Assembly (NCBI GenBank): GCA_903847205.1
Contig: CAINDA010000058.1
Span: forward strand, 1 to 64,000
Reading direction: 5' to 3'
Length of the DNA: 64,000 nucleotides
From: an uncultured Bacteroidota bacterium
Lineage (GTDB): Bacteria > Bacteroidota > Bacteroidia > 2-12-FULL-35-15
A model generated the notes under the pieces. That model saw nothing but the letters and a program-made list of their open reading frames with translations, did not search any database and was not told the origin of the DNA. Positions within the stretch are counted from its first letter, which is position 1. Each line of letters opens with the position of its first letter. The position numbers and the translations under genes were made by a program. This document shows, one piece after another, positions 1 through 7,499 of this stretch.

Positions 1-248
1 ATGAACTTTAAACGCTTAATGAACCTTTGGAAGCTGGGACTTAAAAGTATTATTGAAAATTTATTCTTATTAATAATCAGATACTGGTGCACTTTCTTTA
101 TTCAAAAATTAAAACCGACTTTTTGAGTGCCGACTAAATAAGTTAGCGGCCCTTTTAATTCCTATCACATAAGTATTTCTTCGAAGACTTATATTGTATT
201 CTTAATTACTGGTCTAGTTGAGTAACTGCTTTAATCAAAAACACGGTT
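1..248. other. Window-edge intergenic stretch
   Basis: No recognisable gene. Frame 1 is open from an ATG at position 1 to a stop at 124-126 (41 codons, hydrophobic in the middle). It lies at the window edge, resembles nothing I know, and I do not call it a gene. The remainder holds a 72-nt relic (145-216) listed separately and AT-rich DNA. Confidence 0.5.
145..216 (+). pseudogene. Relic of the 5' end of a small lipoprotein-like gene (second copy at 60410)
   Basis: This 72-nt stretch aligns without gaps to 60410-60481, with about 10 mismatches by eye. At 60410 the sequence covers the leader and signal-peptide codons of the gene at 60434. Here the start codon position is ATA instead of GTG. 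The frame still reads like the signal peptide for about 16 codons and then ends in TAA. It is therefore a decayed fragment of a paralogue, or a dispersed repeat that includes a signal-peptide coding segment. Confidence 0.6.
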
Positions 249-283
249 AAAAAACGCCTGCCGCAATTTAATTGCAGGCAGGA
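249..283 (-). terminator. Rho-independent terminator of the synthase fusion gene
   Basis: Read on the minus strand, this is a GC-rich hairpin (arms CCTGCCTGCAATT and AATTGCGGCAGG, with one bulged base) followed by a run of T. It lies about 35 bp past the stop codon of the gene at 318-2759, so it fits as that gene's terminator. Confidence 0.75.
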
Positions 284-317
284 GTTTGACTAAAAAAAAT
301 AATTTTAATATGCCGAT

Positions 318-2759
318 TTATATATTAGCAGCCATAGATTCAATAACTTCCATATTAAAATTGTCTTTGGTTTGAATATAAGCAACTCTTGCATGTGGCA
401 CAGCGCCGTATTTATGTTTTTCAAAATCAGCTGATAAACCTAAATAAACTTTTGATAAACCAAGCATACGTGCACGTTTTAATACCTGGTACATGGCTTG
501 TTTGTATACTTTGAATTCATTATTGTAATTATAATCCAAACCGATAATCATTGGTGATAAATGTGTATCAGGAATGTAATGCCATCCCACCGCTACTGCT
601 TTTCTTTCATTACGGTTATCATACTCAGGTTTTAACTTTACTTCCATGAATTCCCAATTAGGATGTTTAGATAATTTTTTTAGAATATCTTTTGGATAGT
701 TGAACATATTAAATCCCCTATTTCTTTCTTCAACATTTAGATATAAGCTATAATAATATTCTGCCTCTTCATCTGTTAATTTGTTTTTATATACTATTTC
801 AAAAACATGTTCATATTTGAATACATCTGTTCTGATATGAATTCTATTGCGAGCAGAGACTGTTTTTATTAATTCCTCTTTCGTATTCCATATCAACTTT
901 TCGATAACATTTGAATTCGGCATATTTACTGGGGCAAATCCTTCCTTAATAAATAGTTCTTTTAATGCAGTATCTTCTTTATCAAAATCCCGAAGCAGTA
1001 TTGAATTGGCATTTATGGATTCCTGAATTTTTGCAACTCTTTCCAGAAGCTGGGTAAATGCTTCTTTCCATTTTGTATTTTTTCGGTTAATATAATAATG
1101 ATGCCCTTCTGTAAGCATAGAACCCATCGTTACAGTTTTAGAAGTGAGATAATATGGATCGGTTTTTCGTTTTTCTTCAATCTGGATAGATACAGATTCT
1201 AAAGCCAGCATATCATCTTTTAAAATACCTGCAGTAAAAAACGTTGCAATTACAGGCTGTTTGTCTTTATCTCGGATAATAAAATAATAAAAGTCCCAGT
1301 TTTCTTCCGGTTTGGAGTTATTGCTGAACACATCTTCTAAAGCTAAAAGGCCCTGCCAATCAAAATTTCCATTTTCTCCTAAAAGCTTATCCCATTCCTG
1401 CTTATCAATGTTTTTAATACTACGCGCTTCCTGAATTTCAAAATAATCAGCAGAGTTTTTTAAAATCGGATTAAGAATAGAGGATGCGGATTTTTTTTCA
1501 ATCACTGTTTTAAATGCTTTCCTTACATCCTCCATGGTTTTGTTTTCTTCTTCCAGTACTTTAGGATAATGATAAACCAAGGCATCAACAAATTGTTTTA
1601 TTTCATTTTTATTAACCTGCCGGCTGATAGAGCATCTTACTCCCGAATTTTTCATAGAAACCGAAGGGAACAAAGCAGGATTTACAAAAAAACCATCCTG
1701 CAACAGCCTCTTGACCATATTGAAGGTAACTTTGGGATGCCCCATCGCAATAAAATTGATGGGGGTAGCCTGGTCTGAAATTACTATCAATTCCGTATTT
1801 GAAAGCAGCTGCTGGCAGTAATTTATGTTTTCCCTCAATTCATTTTGTATTCTGTAAATATCATCCGATAAATGAATTTTCGCAGAAGCTGTTGCCGCTC
1901 CTATTATAGGGGGAGAAAGAGGGTGTGAATAAACCAATGGACCGCCGAAAATACGTACTTTCCTAGAGGTTTCTTCATCTGGAAAAACTGCAGCACCGCC
2001 CGTTACACCGAAACCTTTTCCCATGGTTGTCATTAAAATAACTTTTTCGTGTTTCCCAAATTTGCTGTTAATATAACCTGTTCCGTTTTTTCCATGCCAG
2101 CTCATTCCATGCGCATCATCTACATAAACATAAAGCTGTTGGTATTTATTCATCAGGTATAACAGGCTGTCAACAGGGGCTGTATCGCCATACATTGAAT
2201 ATACCCCGTCTATCAGGTACCATACTTTTTTATATTTACGGCATAATTGTTCCAACTGCCTCTCTAACATTTCCATATTGCTGTGCCGGATCATTTCAAT
2301 AGGGACGCCTTTCTGACGAAGGAGCTGCGCGGCAGTCTGCACACTCATGTGTACCTGCTGATCTAAAATCACAGCTTCGCCGTGCTGTATAAGAGTTGGA
2401 ATAACAGAAATGTGGGCGCTTGATGTGGAAGAATAGGTAATTACAGGCCGGTTATACATCTGCGATAAATAATCCTCTAACTGCCCATTGATTCCGGAAG
2501 AAAGAAAACCGCGTGATATGCCATACTGTGTACCGTATTTTTGAGTGAAATCAATAGCACCATCTTTCAAACGCTGATCCAGTTCTAAACCAAGATAACC
2601 GCAGGTACCGAAATTTAACAGCTCGTGATCTGAAACAGACAGTTTTCTGTCAGAAACATTGGGAATGTCAGCTGACAGATGAATAACACCTTGCTTTTTT
2701 GCATCTGTCAATAATGCATCAATTGTATCTAAAGAGTTATTATGATTGATTTTTGCCAT
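318..2759 (-). CDS. Alpha-oxoamine synthase fused to a GNAT-like acyltransferase
   Basis: An 813-residue PLP enzyme fusion. Residues about 1-410 are an alpha-oxoamine synthase of the serine palmitoyltransferase / AONS / KBL group. The PLP-ring His is near H137, the DDAHG motif is at 214-218, and the Schiff-base Lys is K248 in TTMGKGFG, followed by GG. Such enzymes condense an amino acid with an acyl thioester and release CO2. Family members are usually about 400 residues, so the remaining 400 are extra. From about 430 the sequence resembles GNAT/FemAB-type acyltransferases (for example NWDFYYFI, then a second half near 640-800), but I see no diagnostic catalytic residue. By inference the protein makes and N-acylates a sphingoid or sulfonolipid (capnine-type) base. 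Substrate specificity cannot be read from the sequence. It is transcribed alone, with its own terminator, and divergently from the STAS-like genes. Confidence 0.8.
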   Translation of the reverse strand: MAKINHNNSLDTIDALLTDAKKQGVIHLSADIPNVSDRKLSVSDHELLNFGTCGYLGLELDQRLKDGAIDFTQKYGTQYGISRGFLSSGINGQLEDYLSQMYNRPVITYSSTSSAHISVIPTLIQHGEAVILDQQVHMSVQTAAQLLRQKGVPIEMIRHSNMEMLERQLEQLCRKYKKVWYLIDGVYSMYGDTAPVDSLLYLMNKYQQLYVYVDDAHGMSWHGKNGTGYINSKFGKHEKVILMTTMGKGFGVTGGAAVFPDEETSRKVRIFGGPLVYSHPLSPPIIGAATASAKIHLSDDIYRIQNELRENINYCQQLLSNTELIVISDQATPINFIAMGHPKVTFNMVKRLLQDGFFVNPALFPSVSMKNSGVRCSISRQVNKNEIKQFVDALVYHYPKVLEEENKTMEDVRKAFKTVIEKKSASSILNPILKNSADYFEIQEARSIKNIDKQEWDKLLGENGNFDWQGLLALEDVFSNNSKPEENWDFYYFIIRDKDKQPVIATFFTAGILKDDMLALESVSIQIEEKRKTDPYYLTSKTVTMGSMLTEGHHYYINRKNTKWKEAFTQLLERVAKIQESINANSILLRDFDKEDTALKELFIKEGFAPVNMPNSNVIEKLIWNTKEELIKTVSARNRIHIRTDVFKYEHVFEIVYKNKLTDEEAEYYYSLYLNVEERNRGFNMFNYPKDILKKLSKHPNWEFMEVKLKPEYDNRNERKAVAVGWHYIPDTHLSPMIIGLDYNYNNEFKVYKQAMYQVLKRARMLGLSKVYLGLSADFEKHKYGAVPHARVAYIQTKDNFNMEVIESMAANI

Positions 2760-2763
2760 ATTC

Positions 2764-2794
2764 TTGATTGGTAAATTTTTAAAATATATATTTG
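2764..2794 (+). promoter_or_regulatory. Bacteroidota-type promoter for the STAS-like gene cluster
   Basis: TTG at 2764-2766, a 20-bp spacer, then TATATTTG at 2787-2794. This matches the Bacteroidota -33 (TTG) and -7 (TAnnTTTG) consensus. Transcription would start near 2801, about 50 nt before the ATG at 2854. It lies in the gap shared with the divergent synthase gene. Confidence 0.6.
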
Positions 2795-2853
2795 CAGAAA
2801 CAGCAGAAGCCCATTACGAAATTGACACAAACAAGTTACATTTACTCGAGACA

Positions 2854-3240
2854 ATGAAAGAAACACTTTTAGACAATGATGAAATTACTTTTGAGTTGGA
2901 AAATGGAATACTTATTGGAACCGGGAAATCGCCCTTTCTTGATATCCACGTTGCTATTAAAATTACTAATTATAGATTAGAAATACAAAAAGGAAAGTCT
3001 AATCCAATATTATCTAATATTAAAATGACCAAAAATTCAACAAAAGAAGCCAGAGATTTTTTAGCGTCAGAGAAAGGCTGTAAAGGAGTGATCGCAGCTG
3101 CAATACTAATTAATTCAGATGTTACTAGCATGATTGCAAACTTTTTTATGCGCATCAGCAGACCAATAGTTCCTACCAAAATATTTACAGATGAAGCTGA
3201 AGCCAAAACATGGCTTTCTCAATATGTGAAGAAAGATTGA
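2854..3240 (+). CDS. STAS/SpoIIAA-like small protein (DUF7793-like), copy 1
   Basis: A 128-residue cytosolic protein, the first of three tandem paralogues. Shared features are an N-terminal beta segment with ENGI, a central NPILSNIK / YPLLANIR segment, ARDFLASEKGC followed by a hydrophobic helix, and C-terminal P-TKIFTDE-EA-WL. The fold order resembles the STAS/SpoIIAA-like family annotated as DUF7793 in Bacteroidota (family name from memory). The molecular role is unknown. An upstream in-frame start at 2746 exists but overlaps the divergent gene and precedes the promoter, so I prefer the ATG at 2854. Confidence 0.7.
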   Translation: MKETLLDNDEITFELENGILIGTGKSPFLDIHVAIKITNYRLEIQKGKSNPILSNIKMTKNSTKEARDFLASEKGCKGVIAAAILINSDVTSMIANFFMRISRPIVPTKIFTDEAEAKTWLSQYVKKD

Positions 3241-3322
3241 AAAAAAATCAGGTCAGGCTGCTGCTTTTTTAATAAATATTCATCTAATAATTAATAGATT
3301 CTTTTAGATAGACATTAATGAT

Positions 3323-3703
3323 ATGAAAACACTGGCCGACAACGAATATCACAAGATGCAGCTTGAGAATGGTATTGTTATAGAAACTTTCAAACCAAGC
3401 TATCTTGATTTAAAAACGACTCAAAAATTAGTTGAGGATAGAGTAAAGACCATGGGCGGGACCTCTTACCCTTTGCTTGCAAACATTAGATCTATTAAAA
3501 CTTCTTCGAAAAGAGCGCGTGATTTTTTTGCTTCAGAAAAAGGATGCGATGGACTTATAGCAGCGGCATTGCTTGTGGATAGTACATTAGGAAGCATGAT
3601 TGGTAATTTTTTTGTTAAAGTAACCAATCCAAATATACCAACTAAAGCTTTTTCGAAAGAAACAGAAGCTAAAAAGTGGCTTGCTCAATTTGTGAAAAAA
3701 TAA
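3323..3703 (+). CDS. STAS/SpoIIAA-like small protein (DUF7793-like), copy 2
   Basis: A 126-residue paralogue of the genes on either side. It keeps LENGIVIE, YPLLANIRSIK, RARDFFASEKGCDGLIAAAL, IGNFF and the C-terminal EAKKWLAQFVKK. It starts 82 bp after copy 1 and ends 11 bp before copy 3, so the three are probably one transcript. No signal peptide or membrane segment is visible. Function unknown. Confidence 0.7.
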   Translation: MKTLADNEYHKMQLENGIVIETFKPSYLDLKTTQKLVEDRVKTMGGTSYPLLANIRSIKTSSKRARDFFASEKGCDGLIAAALLVDSTLGSMIGNFFVKVTNPNIPTKAFSKETEAKKWLAQFVKK

Positions 3704-3714
3704 TTCAAATCAGG

Positions 3715-4116
3715 ATGAAGCTTCAAAGCGAAATTGCAAATACTTTTTTTGAAAATGACTATGTTAAAATTGCATTGGATAAAAATATTGTTACAGGAAC
3801 ATTTAAGTCTGAATTCATTGATTTAAGCCTTGCCCAGATGATTATCAAATGGAGATTGGAATTTCAAAATGGAAACTGGTATCCATTATTATCGAATATT
3901 AAATCAATAAAGAACAACACAAAAGAAGCAAGGGATTATATGGCTTCAAAAGAAGCCTGCGAAGGAATTACCGCTGCTGCTATACTAATTGATTCACCTG
4001 TTGGAAAAACAATTGGTAATTTTTTAATTTTCTGCAGTAAACCGGTAGTTCCTTCAAAAATATTTACAGATGAAGCTGAATCCATACAATGGTTGCAGCA
4101 ATATACGGAAGTTTGA
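3715..4116 (+). CDS. STAS/SpoIIAA-like small protein (DUF7793-like), copy 3
   Basis: A 133-residue third paralogue, starting MKLQSEIAN. It keeps WYPLLSNIKSIK, ARDYMASKEACEGITAAAIL, IGNF and KIFTDEAES-WLQQY. A longer reading from 3676 would overlap the end of copy 2 and gives a non-homologous N-terminus, so the ATG at 3715 is preferred. Divergence between the copies is too large for recent amplification, which suggests distinct roles. Function unknown. Confidence 0.7.
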   Translation: MKLQSEIANTFFENDYVKIALDKNIVTGTFKSEFIDLSLAQMIIKWRLEFQNGNWYPLLSNIKSIKNNTKEARDYMASKEACEGITAAAILIDSPVGKTIGNFLIFCSKPVVPSKIFTDEAESIQWLQQYTEV

Positions 4117-4291
4117 AAATTTATTTTCTTTATATTAAATATTGCTTTTTTATTCTCTAGAACACCATCCCGTCTTTCTTCCGGTCCTTTTTAATAACAT
4201 TTTCGTTTTATTAACCCTAAATAAACAGCTGAGTTACAAATATCGCTCGTAACCCTTATCAACAATAGATTTAATTGATTTTGATAGTTGT

Positions 4292-4324
4292 AATATTTCC
4301 AACTACTATGCAGTTGGAAATATT
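4292..4324. repeat. Perfect inverted repeat, 13-bp arms
   Basis: Arms AATATTTCCAACT (4292-4304) and AGTTGGAAATATT (4312-4324) are exact reverse complements around a 7-nt loop. No T-run follows, so it is a weak intrinsic-terminator candidate. It lies 176 bp after the third STAS-like gene. It could be an operator or an RNA hairpin. Confidence 0.75.
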
Positions 4325-4561
4325 TATAAAAAACAAAGTCGTATCAATGGTTTCAGTCCAATCCTTTGGTTCAAAAAAGGGGTACAGTCTATTTACGGAT
4401 TAATGAATTACTCCCCTAAGACTTACATTGCTTCCCTTTTATGAAACCTGATAAATTTGTTTATTCAACTGCATTTTTTACGTAAGCTTTTAATCAATCA
4501 AAAGTATTATTTGCCGATTTTTTGAAACTAATTTCCGAAATTCTTGTTAAAATATCCCGTC

Positions 4562-4582
4562 AACTGGAATCAGACTTTCGGT
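4562..4582 (+). promoter_or_regulatory. Direct repeat copy 1 (possible operator)
   Basis: A 21-nt block beginning AACTGGAATCAG and ending ACTTTCGGT. It recurs at 4720-4740 with one mismatch, 158 bp downstream in the same orientation. The flanks are unrelated, so the block itself is the conserved unit. It is a candidate binding site for a regulator of the DUF4402 gene at 5085. Confidence 0.5.
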
Positions 4583-4719
4583 AATTGGTAAATAACACCT
4601 CGTTTTAATGGTTTTAATCGGGTCAAATCTATTACTTGACGAATTCTTGAAACATATTTGTGAAATTATAGTTCTAATGGGAAATTTTTTATTTTTCTTT
4701 GTTGCAACAAAATTACATT

Positions 4720-4740
4720 AACTGGAATCATACTTTCGGT
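4720..4740 (+). promoter_or_regulatory. Direct repeat copy 2 (possible operator)
   Basis: Second copy of the 21-nt block at 4562 (AACTGGAATCAT then ACTTTCGGT), 345 bp upstream of the DUF4402 start codon. Confidence 0.5.
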
Positions 4741-5084
4741 CATAAGTAAAAATAATAATATGTTTATAAAAAGTATTTTTAAAATATTTGTAACTTTAAT
4801 TTAAACCTCCCGTTACGGTGACTTGTAATAAAATAAAATAAATTAATTAAATCCATCGGTTAATCAAATTAATTTATCGTTATTTTGAAAAATAAAATAA
4901 AAGTTCAAAAAACACAAATTTCTTAAATCAAGTTTTATTAAATTATCTACGAAAAAAAACTATGAAATGAAACTAAACTAATTTCTTTAATTAAAGCTAG
5001 GCTTCGATTAAAGACGCATTTTGCAGGCTTAGAATACAAAGTAGTTTAAAATTAAATCATTAAAACCCCTAAAACAAACCAACC

Positions 5085-5597
5085 ATGAAAAAACTTACAA
5101 AAATTTCAGCAAGCGCAATCATAGTGATTGGCTTTTCTTTAAACTCATTTGGGCAGGCAACTGGTCATGCTTCTGCAAGTGCAACCATTATGATACCAAT
5201 ATCTATTGTCCATGTTGCAGATTTGGCTTTTGGCAATGTTGCAGTTCAAGCTGGTACCGCCGGTACAGTTATTATGTCAACTGCAGGTGCGAGAAGTACT
5301 GGTGGAGCCGGCGGTGTCACTCTGCCAAGCGTAACTGGTACATTTAATGCTGCAGCTTTTACTGTTAATGGGGATGGAGCTTCTACATACGCTATTACTC
5401 TGCCTGCTACAGTAACTATTAATAGCGGGGGTAATAATATGACAGTTAATGCTTTTACAAGTAATCCTTCTGGCACAGGAGCATTAACCCTTGGTACTCA
5501 GTCTTTACTTATTGGTGCTACATTAAACGTTTCCGCAGGTCAGGCACCGGGCACATATACAAATGCTTCTTGGGATGTAATTGTAAATTATAATTAA
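5085..5597 (+). CDS. DUF4402 surface-fibre subunit 1
   Basis: A 170-residue secreted protein. A Sec signal peptide (residues 1-24, ending SFGQ) is followed by one DUF4402 domain: DLAFGNVAV, then GVTLPSVTGT, NNMTVNAFTS and a final VIVNYN strand. DUF4402 proteins are small beta-rich exported proteins commonly encoded beside PapD-like chaperones and ushers. The neighbours here fit that: a chaperone at 5813, a second DUF4402 protein at 6936 and an usher-like barrel at 7500. By inference this is the major structural subunit, because it has its own long upstream region and its own terminator. No catalytic motif is present. Confidence 0.85.
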   Translation: MKKLTKISASAIIVIGFSLNSFGQATGHASASATIMIPISIVHVADLAFGNVAVQAGTAGTVIMSTAGARSTGGAGGVTLPSVTGTFNAAAFTVNGDGASTYAITLPATVTINSGGNNMTVNAFTSNPSGTGALTLGTQSLLIGATLNVSAGQAPGTYTNASWDVIVNYN

Positions 5598-5615
5598 TCT
5601 ATAATTAGGAAAAGG

Positions 5616-5642
5616 AACGTCATGCTGCTGCATGACGTTTTC
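5616..5642 (+). terminator. Terminator after DUF4402 subunit 1
   Basis: Arms AACGTCATGC (5616-5625) and GCATGACGTT (5630-5639) with a 4-nt loop, then TTTC. It lies 18 bp past the stop codon. It would partly separate the subunit from the chaperone and usher genes, a common way to make subunit mRNA more abundant. Confidence 0.75.
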
Positions 5643-5760
5643 AATTTGCCCTGCATTTTAATTAACATAAGAAAGTGTAAAACTTTTCATTTCAATAAAT
5701 TAAGGTTTGTTATCATTTTGACATATTAATAAGGTAGGACAAAAAATAATTTCAGCCACA

Positions 5761-5774
5761 GAATATTAATATTC
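5761..5774. promoter_or_regulatory. 14-bp perfect palindrome upstream of the chaperone gene
   Basis: GAATATTAATATTC is its own reverse complement and lies 38 bp before the chaperone ATG. It is AT-only in the centre, so chance is not excluded. It is a candidate operator. Confidence 0.3.
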
Positions 5775-5812
5775 CAAGTAGGTAGGCTGCCACAAAACTT
5801 AATAAATAAAAT

Positions 5813-6670
5813 ATGAATAAAATGTTGTATAATAAACAAGGTCTTAAAAACAAAATTAAATTGTTTTTATTGGGAGTTGTATTGATAGTTTCTTCAATGA
5901 AATTAAAGGCTCAAGGTGATTTACTTATTTTTCCAAAGAGATTAGTTTTTGATGAAACTAAAAAGTCTCAAACAATTAATTTGAGTAATGATGGAAAAGA
6001 TACATCACGATACATAGTATCCTTTATTCAAGTTAGGATGAAAGAAGACGGCAGTTTCGAAAATATTACCGAACCCGATCCCGGACAGTATTTTGCAGAC
6101 CCATACCTCCGTATTTTCCCACGCAAAGTTGTTTTGGGACCAAAGGAGTCACAGGTTATTAAAGTACAACTGCAAAAAACAGAACAGATGGCGCCAGGTG
6201 AATACAGGTCTCATCTTTATTTTAGAGCTATTCCAGATGTGAAGCCTTTAGGTGAAAAAGAAATTAAAAAAGAAGATGCATCCATTTCTGTGAAATTAGT
6301 CCCTGTTTTCGGTATAACTATTCCAATAATTATTCGAAAAGGAGAAACAACAGCCAAGGTTAGTCTTTCAAATTTAACTTTTCAAAAATTTAATGACTCC
6401 ATTCCTCTGATTAAAATTGATTTTAACAGAAGCGGAAATATTTCTGTTTATGGCGATATAAAGGTAAATCTTGTATTGGCTAATGGCAAATCAACTAAAG
6501 TAGGGGAAGTAGATGGTTTTGCCGTTTATACACCAGGAACTTTAAGGAAATGCAAGATAGAATTAAAAAAAGGTATTGATTACAGCAAAGGAAAGTTGGT
6601 TGTATCTTTTGAAGCAACGGCAGAAGATAAGAGCGTTAAGTTAGCGGAAGCATTGCTGGAATTGCATTAA
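5813..6670 (+). CDS. PapD-like periplasmic chaperone
   Basis: 285 residues with an N-terminal signal (to about residue 34, ending LKAQG) and an immunoglobulin-like chaperone region. Chaperone-type features are the first strand LLIFPKRLVFDE, the LSNDGKD turn, LRIFPRKVVLGPKESQVIKVQL (close to the family IxPxxxxLxPGxxQxVRI pattern) and YRSHLYFRAIP. Family members hold fibre subunits in the periplasm and hand them to the usher. The second domain (after about 180) is divergent from proteobacterial PapD. It sits between the two DUF4402 subunit genes, upstream of the usher-like gene. An alternative start at 5822 is possible. Confidence 0.8.
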   Translation: MNKMLYNKQGLKNKIKLFLLGVVLIVSSMKLKAQGDLLIFPKRLVFDETKKSQTINLSNDGKDTSRYIVSFIQVRMKEDGSFENITEPDPGQYFADPYLRIFPRKVVLGPKESQVIKVQLQKTEQMAPGEYRSHLYFRAIPDVKPLGEKEIKKEDASISVKLVPVFGITIPIIIRKGETTAKVSLSNLTFQKFNDSIPLIKIDFNRSGNISVYGDIKVNLVLANGKSTKVGEVDGFAVYTPGTLRKCKIELKKGIDYSKGKLVVSFEATAEDKSVKLAEALLELH

Positions 6671-6935
6671 TTTTTTTTCAAATTAATATTTTTAGTTTGG
6701 AATCTATTGATTAAATCATATCAAAATCATTAAAATCAGCTTTTGAATTCAATTTCTTCAGCCTTCCAAAAACTTTAATTTAATGATTACCCAGCCGTTT
6801 TTTTTCACGTGGGCATCTATGTAAATATAAAATTGTTTCATAGAAGCATCCTACGCATTGACGTATCATTAGGAAACCAGCTGAATCATAAATACAGATA
6901 ATTCACGAGCATAGACCATAAATATATACTTTAAA

Positions 6936-7394
6936 ATGAATTTTTTAAAAATCATATTGTTTGTTTTTTTTGTTTCAGTTTTTTATACTGCTGTTTCTCA
7001 AACCATTTCTAAAACAGTGGATATGAGTTTTGGCAATATTGCTGTTTCAGGACCCGGAACGGTTGTAATAAACCCTAACGGTTCAAGAGGATGTACTGGA
7101 GGAATAACACTTCCAGGTTTAACTGGTACTGTTACTGCTGCTTCTTTTGATGTTTCAGGCACAGCTCTTCATACGTATAGTATAACACTTCCAGTAATTG
7201 GCTCCTCCATTAGCAGCGGGGGCAATACTATGACAGTTGATACTTTTACCAGTGACCCTTCAATTACAGGCACATTAAGTGCAGGCGGCACACAGCAATT
7301 AAAAATTGGCGCTACTTTACATGTTAATGGAGCTCAAGCTTCAGGCACTTATACAAGCGGCTCTACATTTGCTGTCACCATTAATTATAACTGA
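6936..7394 (+). CDS. DUF4402 surface-fibre subunit 2
   Basis: 152 residues with a signal peptide (to about 21, VSQT) and one DUF4402 domain. It has the same block order as the protein at 5085: DMSFGNIAV, GITLPGLTGT, SSGGNTMTVDTFTSDPS, LKIGATLHV and a terminal VTINYN. It is shorter at the mature N-terminus. It lies 106 bp before the usher-like gene. A minor or adaptor subunit is a reasonable inference. I see no donor-strand extension I could defend. Confidence 0.85.
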   Translation: MNFLKIILFVFFVSVFYTAVSQTISKTVDMSFGNIAVSGPGTVVINPNGSRGCTGGITLPGLTGTVTAASFDVSGTALHTYSITLPVIGSSISSGGNTMTVDTFTSDPSITGTLSAGGTQQLKIGATLHVNGAQASGTYTSGSTFAVTINYN

Positions 7395-7499
7395 ACAAAT
7401 ACTTTTTATAGTATTAATACTTTTAAAAAGTAATTATCAGATCAGCGCTAAAAAAACAGATACTTGAATTCCGGACCAAATGAGTGAGAAATCCTATAT

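Larger units (their letters stand above)
4117..5084. other. 968-bp AT-rich region upstream of the first DUF4402 gene
   Basis: No open frame worth calling on either strand. It holds a perfect hairpin (4292-4324), a small dyad GTCAA...TTGAC at 4622-4640, and two near-identical direct repeats (4562-4582 and 4720-4740). It is unusually long for this gene-dense window, so a long regulatory leader of the subunit gene at 5085 is a reasonable inference. No clear TAnnTTTG box was found. Confidence 0.5.

Noticed and set aside
1-126. 41-codon ORF at the window edge
   Set aside because: Too short, no homology recognised, no ribosome-binding region visible, and truncated context.
2746-2853. Longer N-terminus for the first STAS-like gene
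   Set aside because: It would overlap the divergent gene and lie across the promoter. The paralogues do not have this extension.
4117-5084. A structured RNA gene (RNase P, tmRNA, SRP RNA) in the 968-bp gap
   Set aside because: I looked for conserved cores of these RNAs and saw none; only the hairpin and direct repeats stand out.
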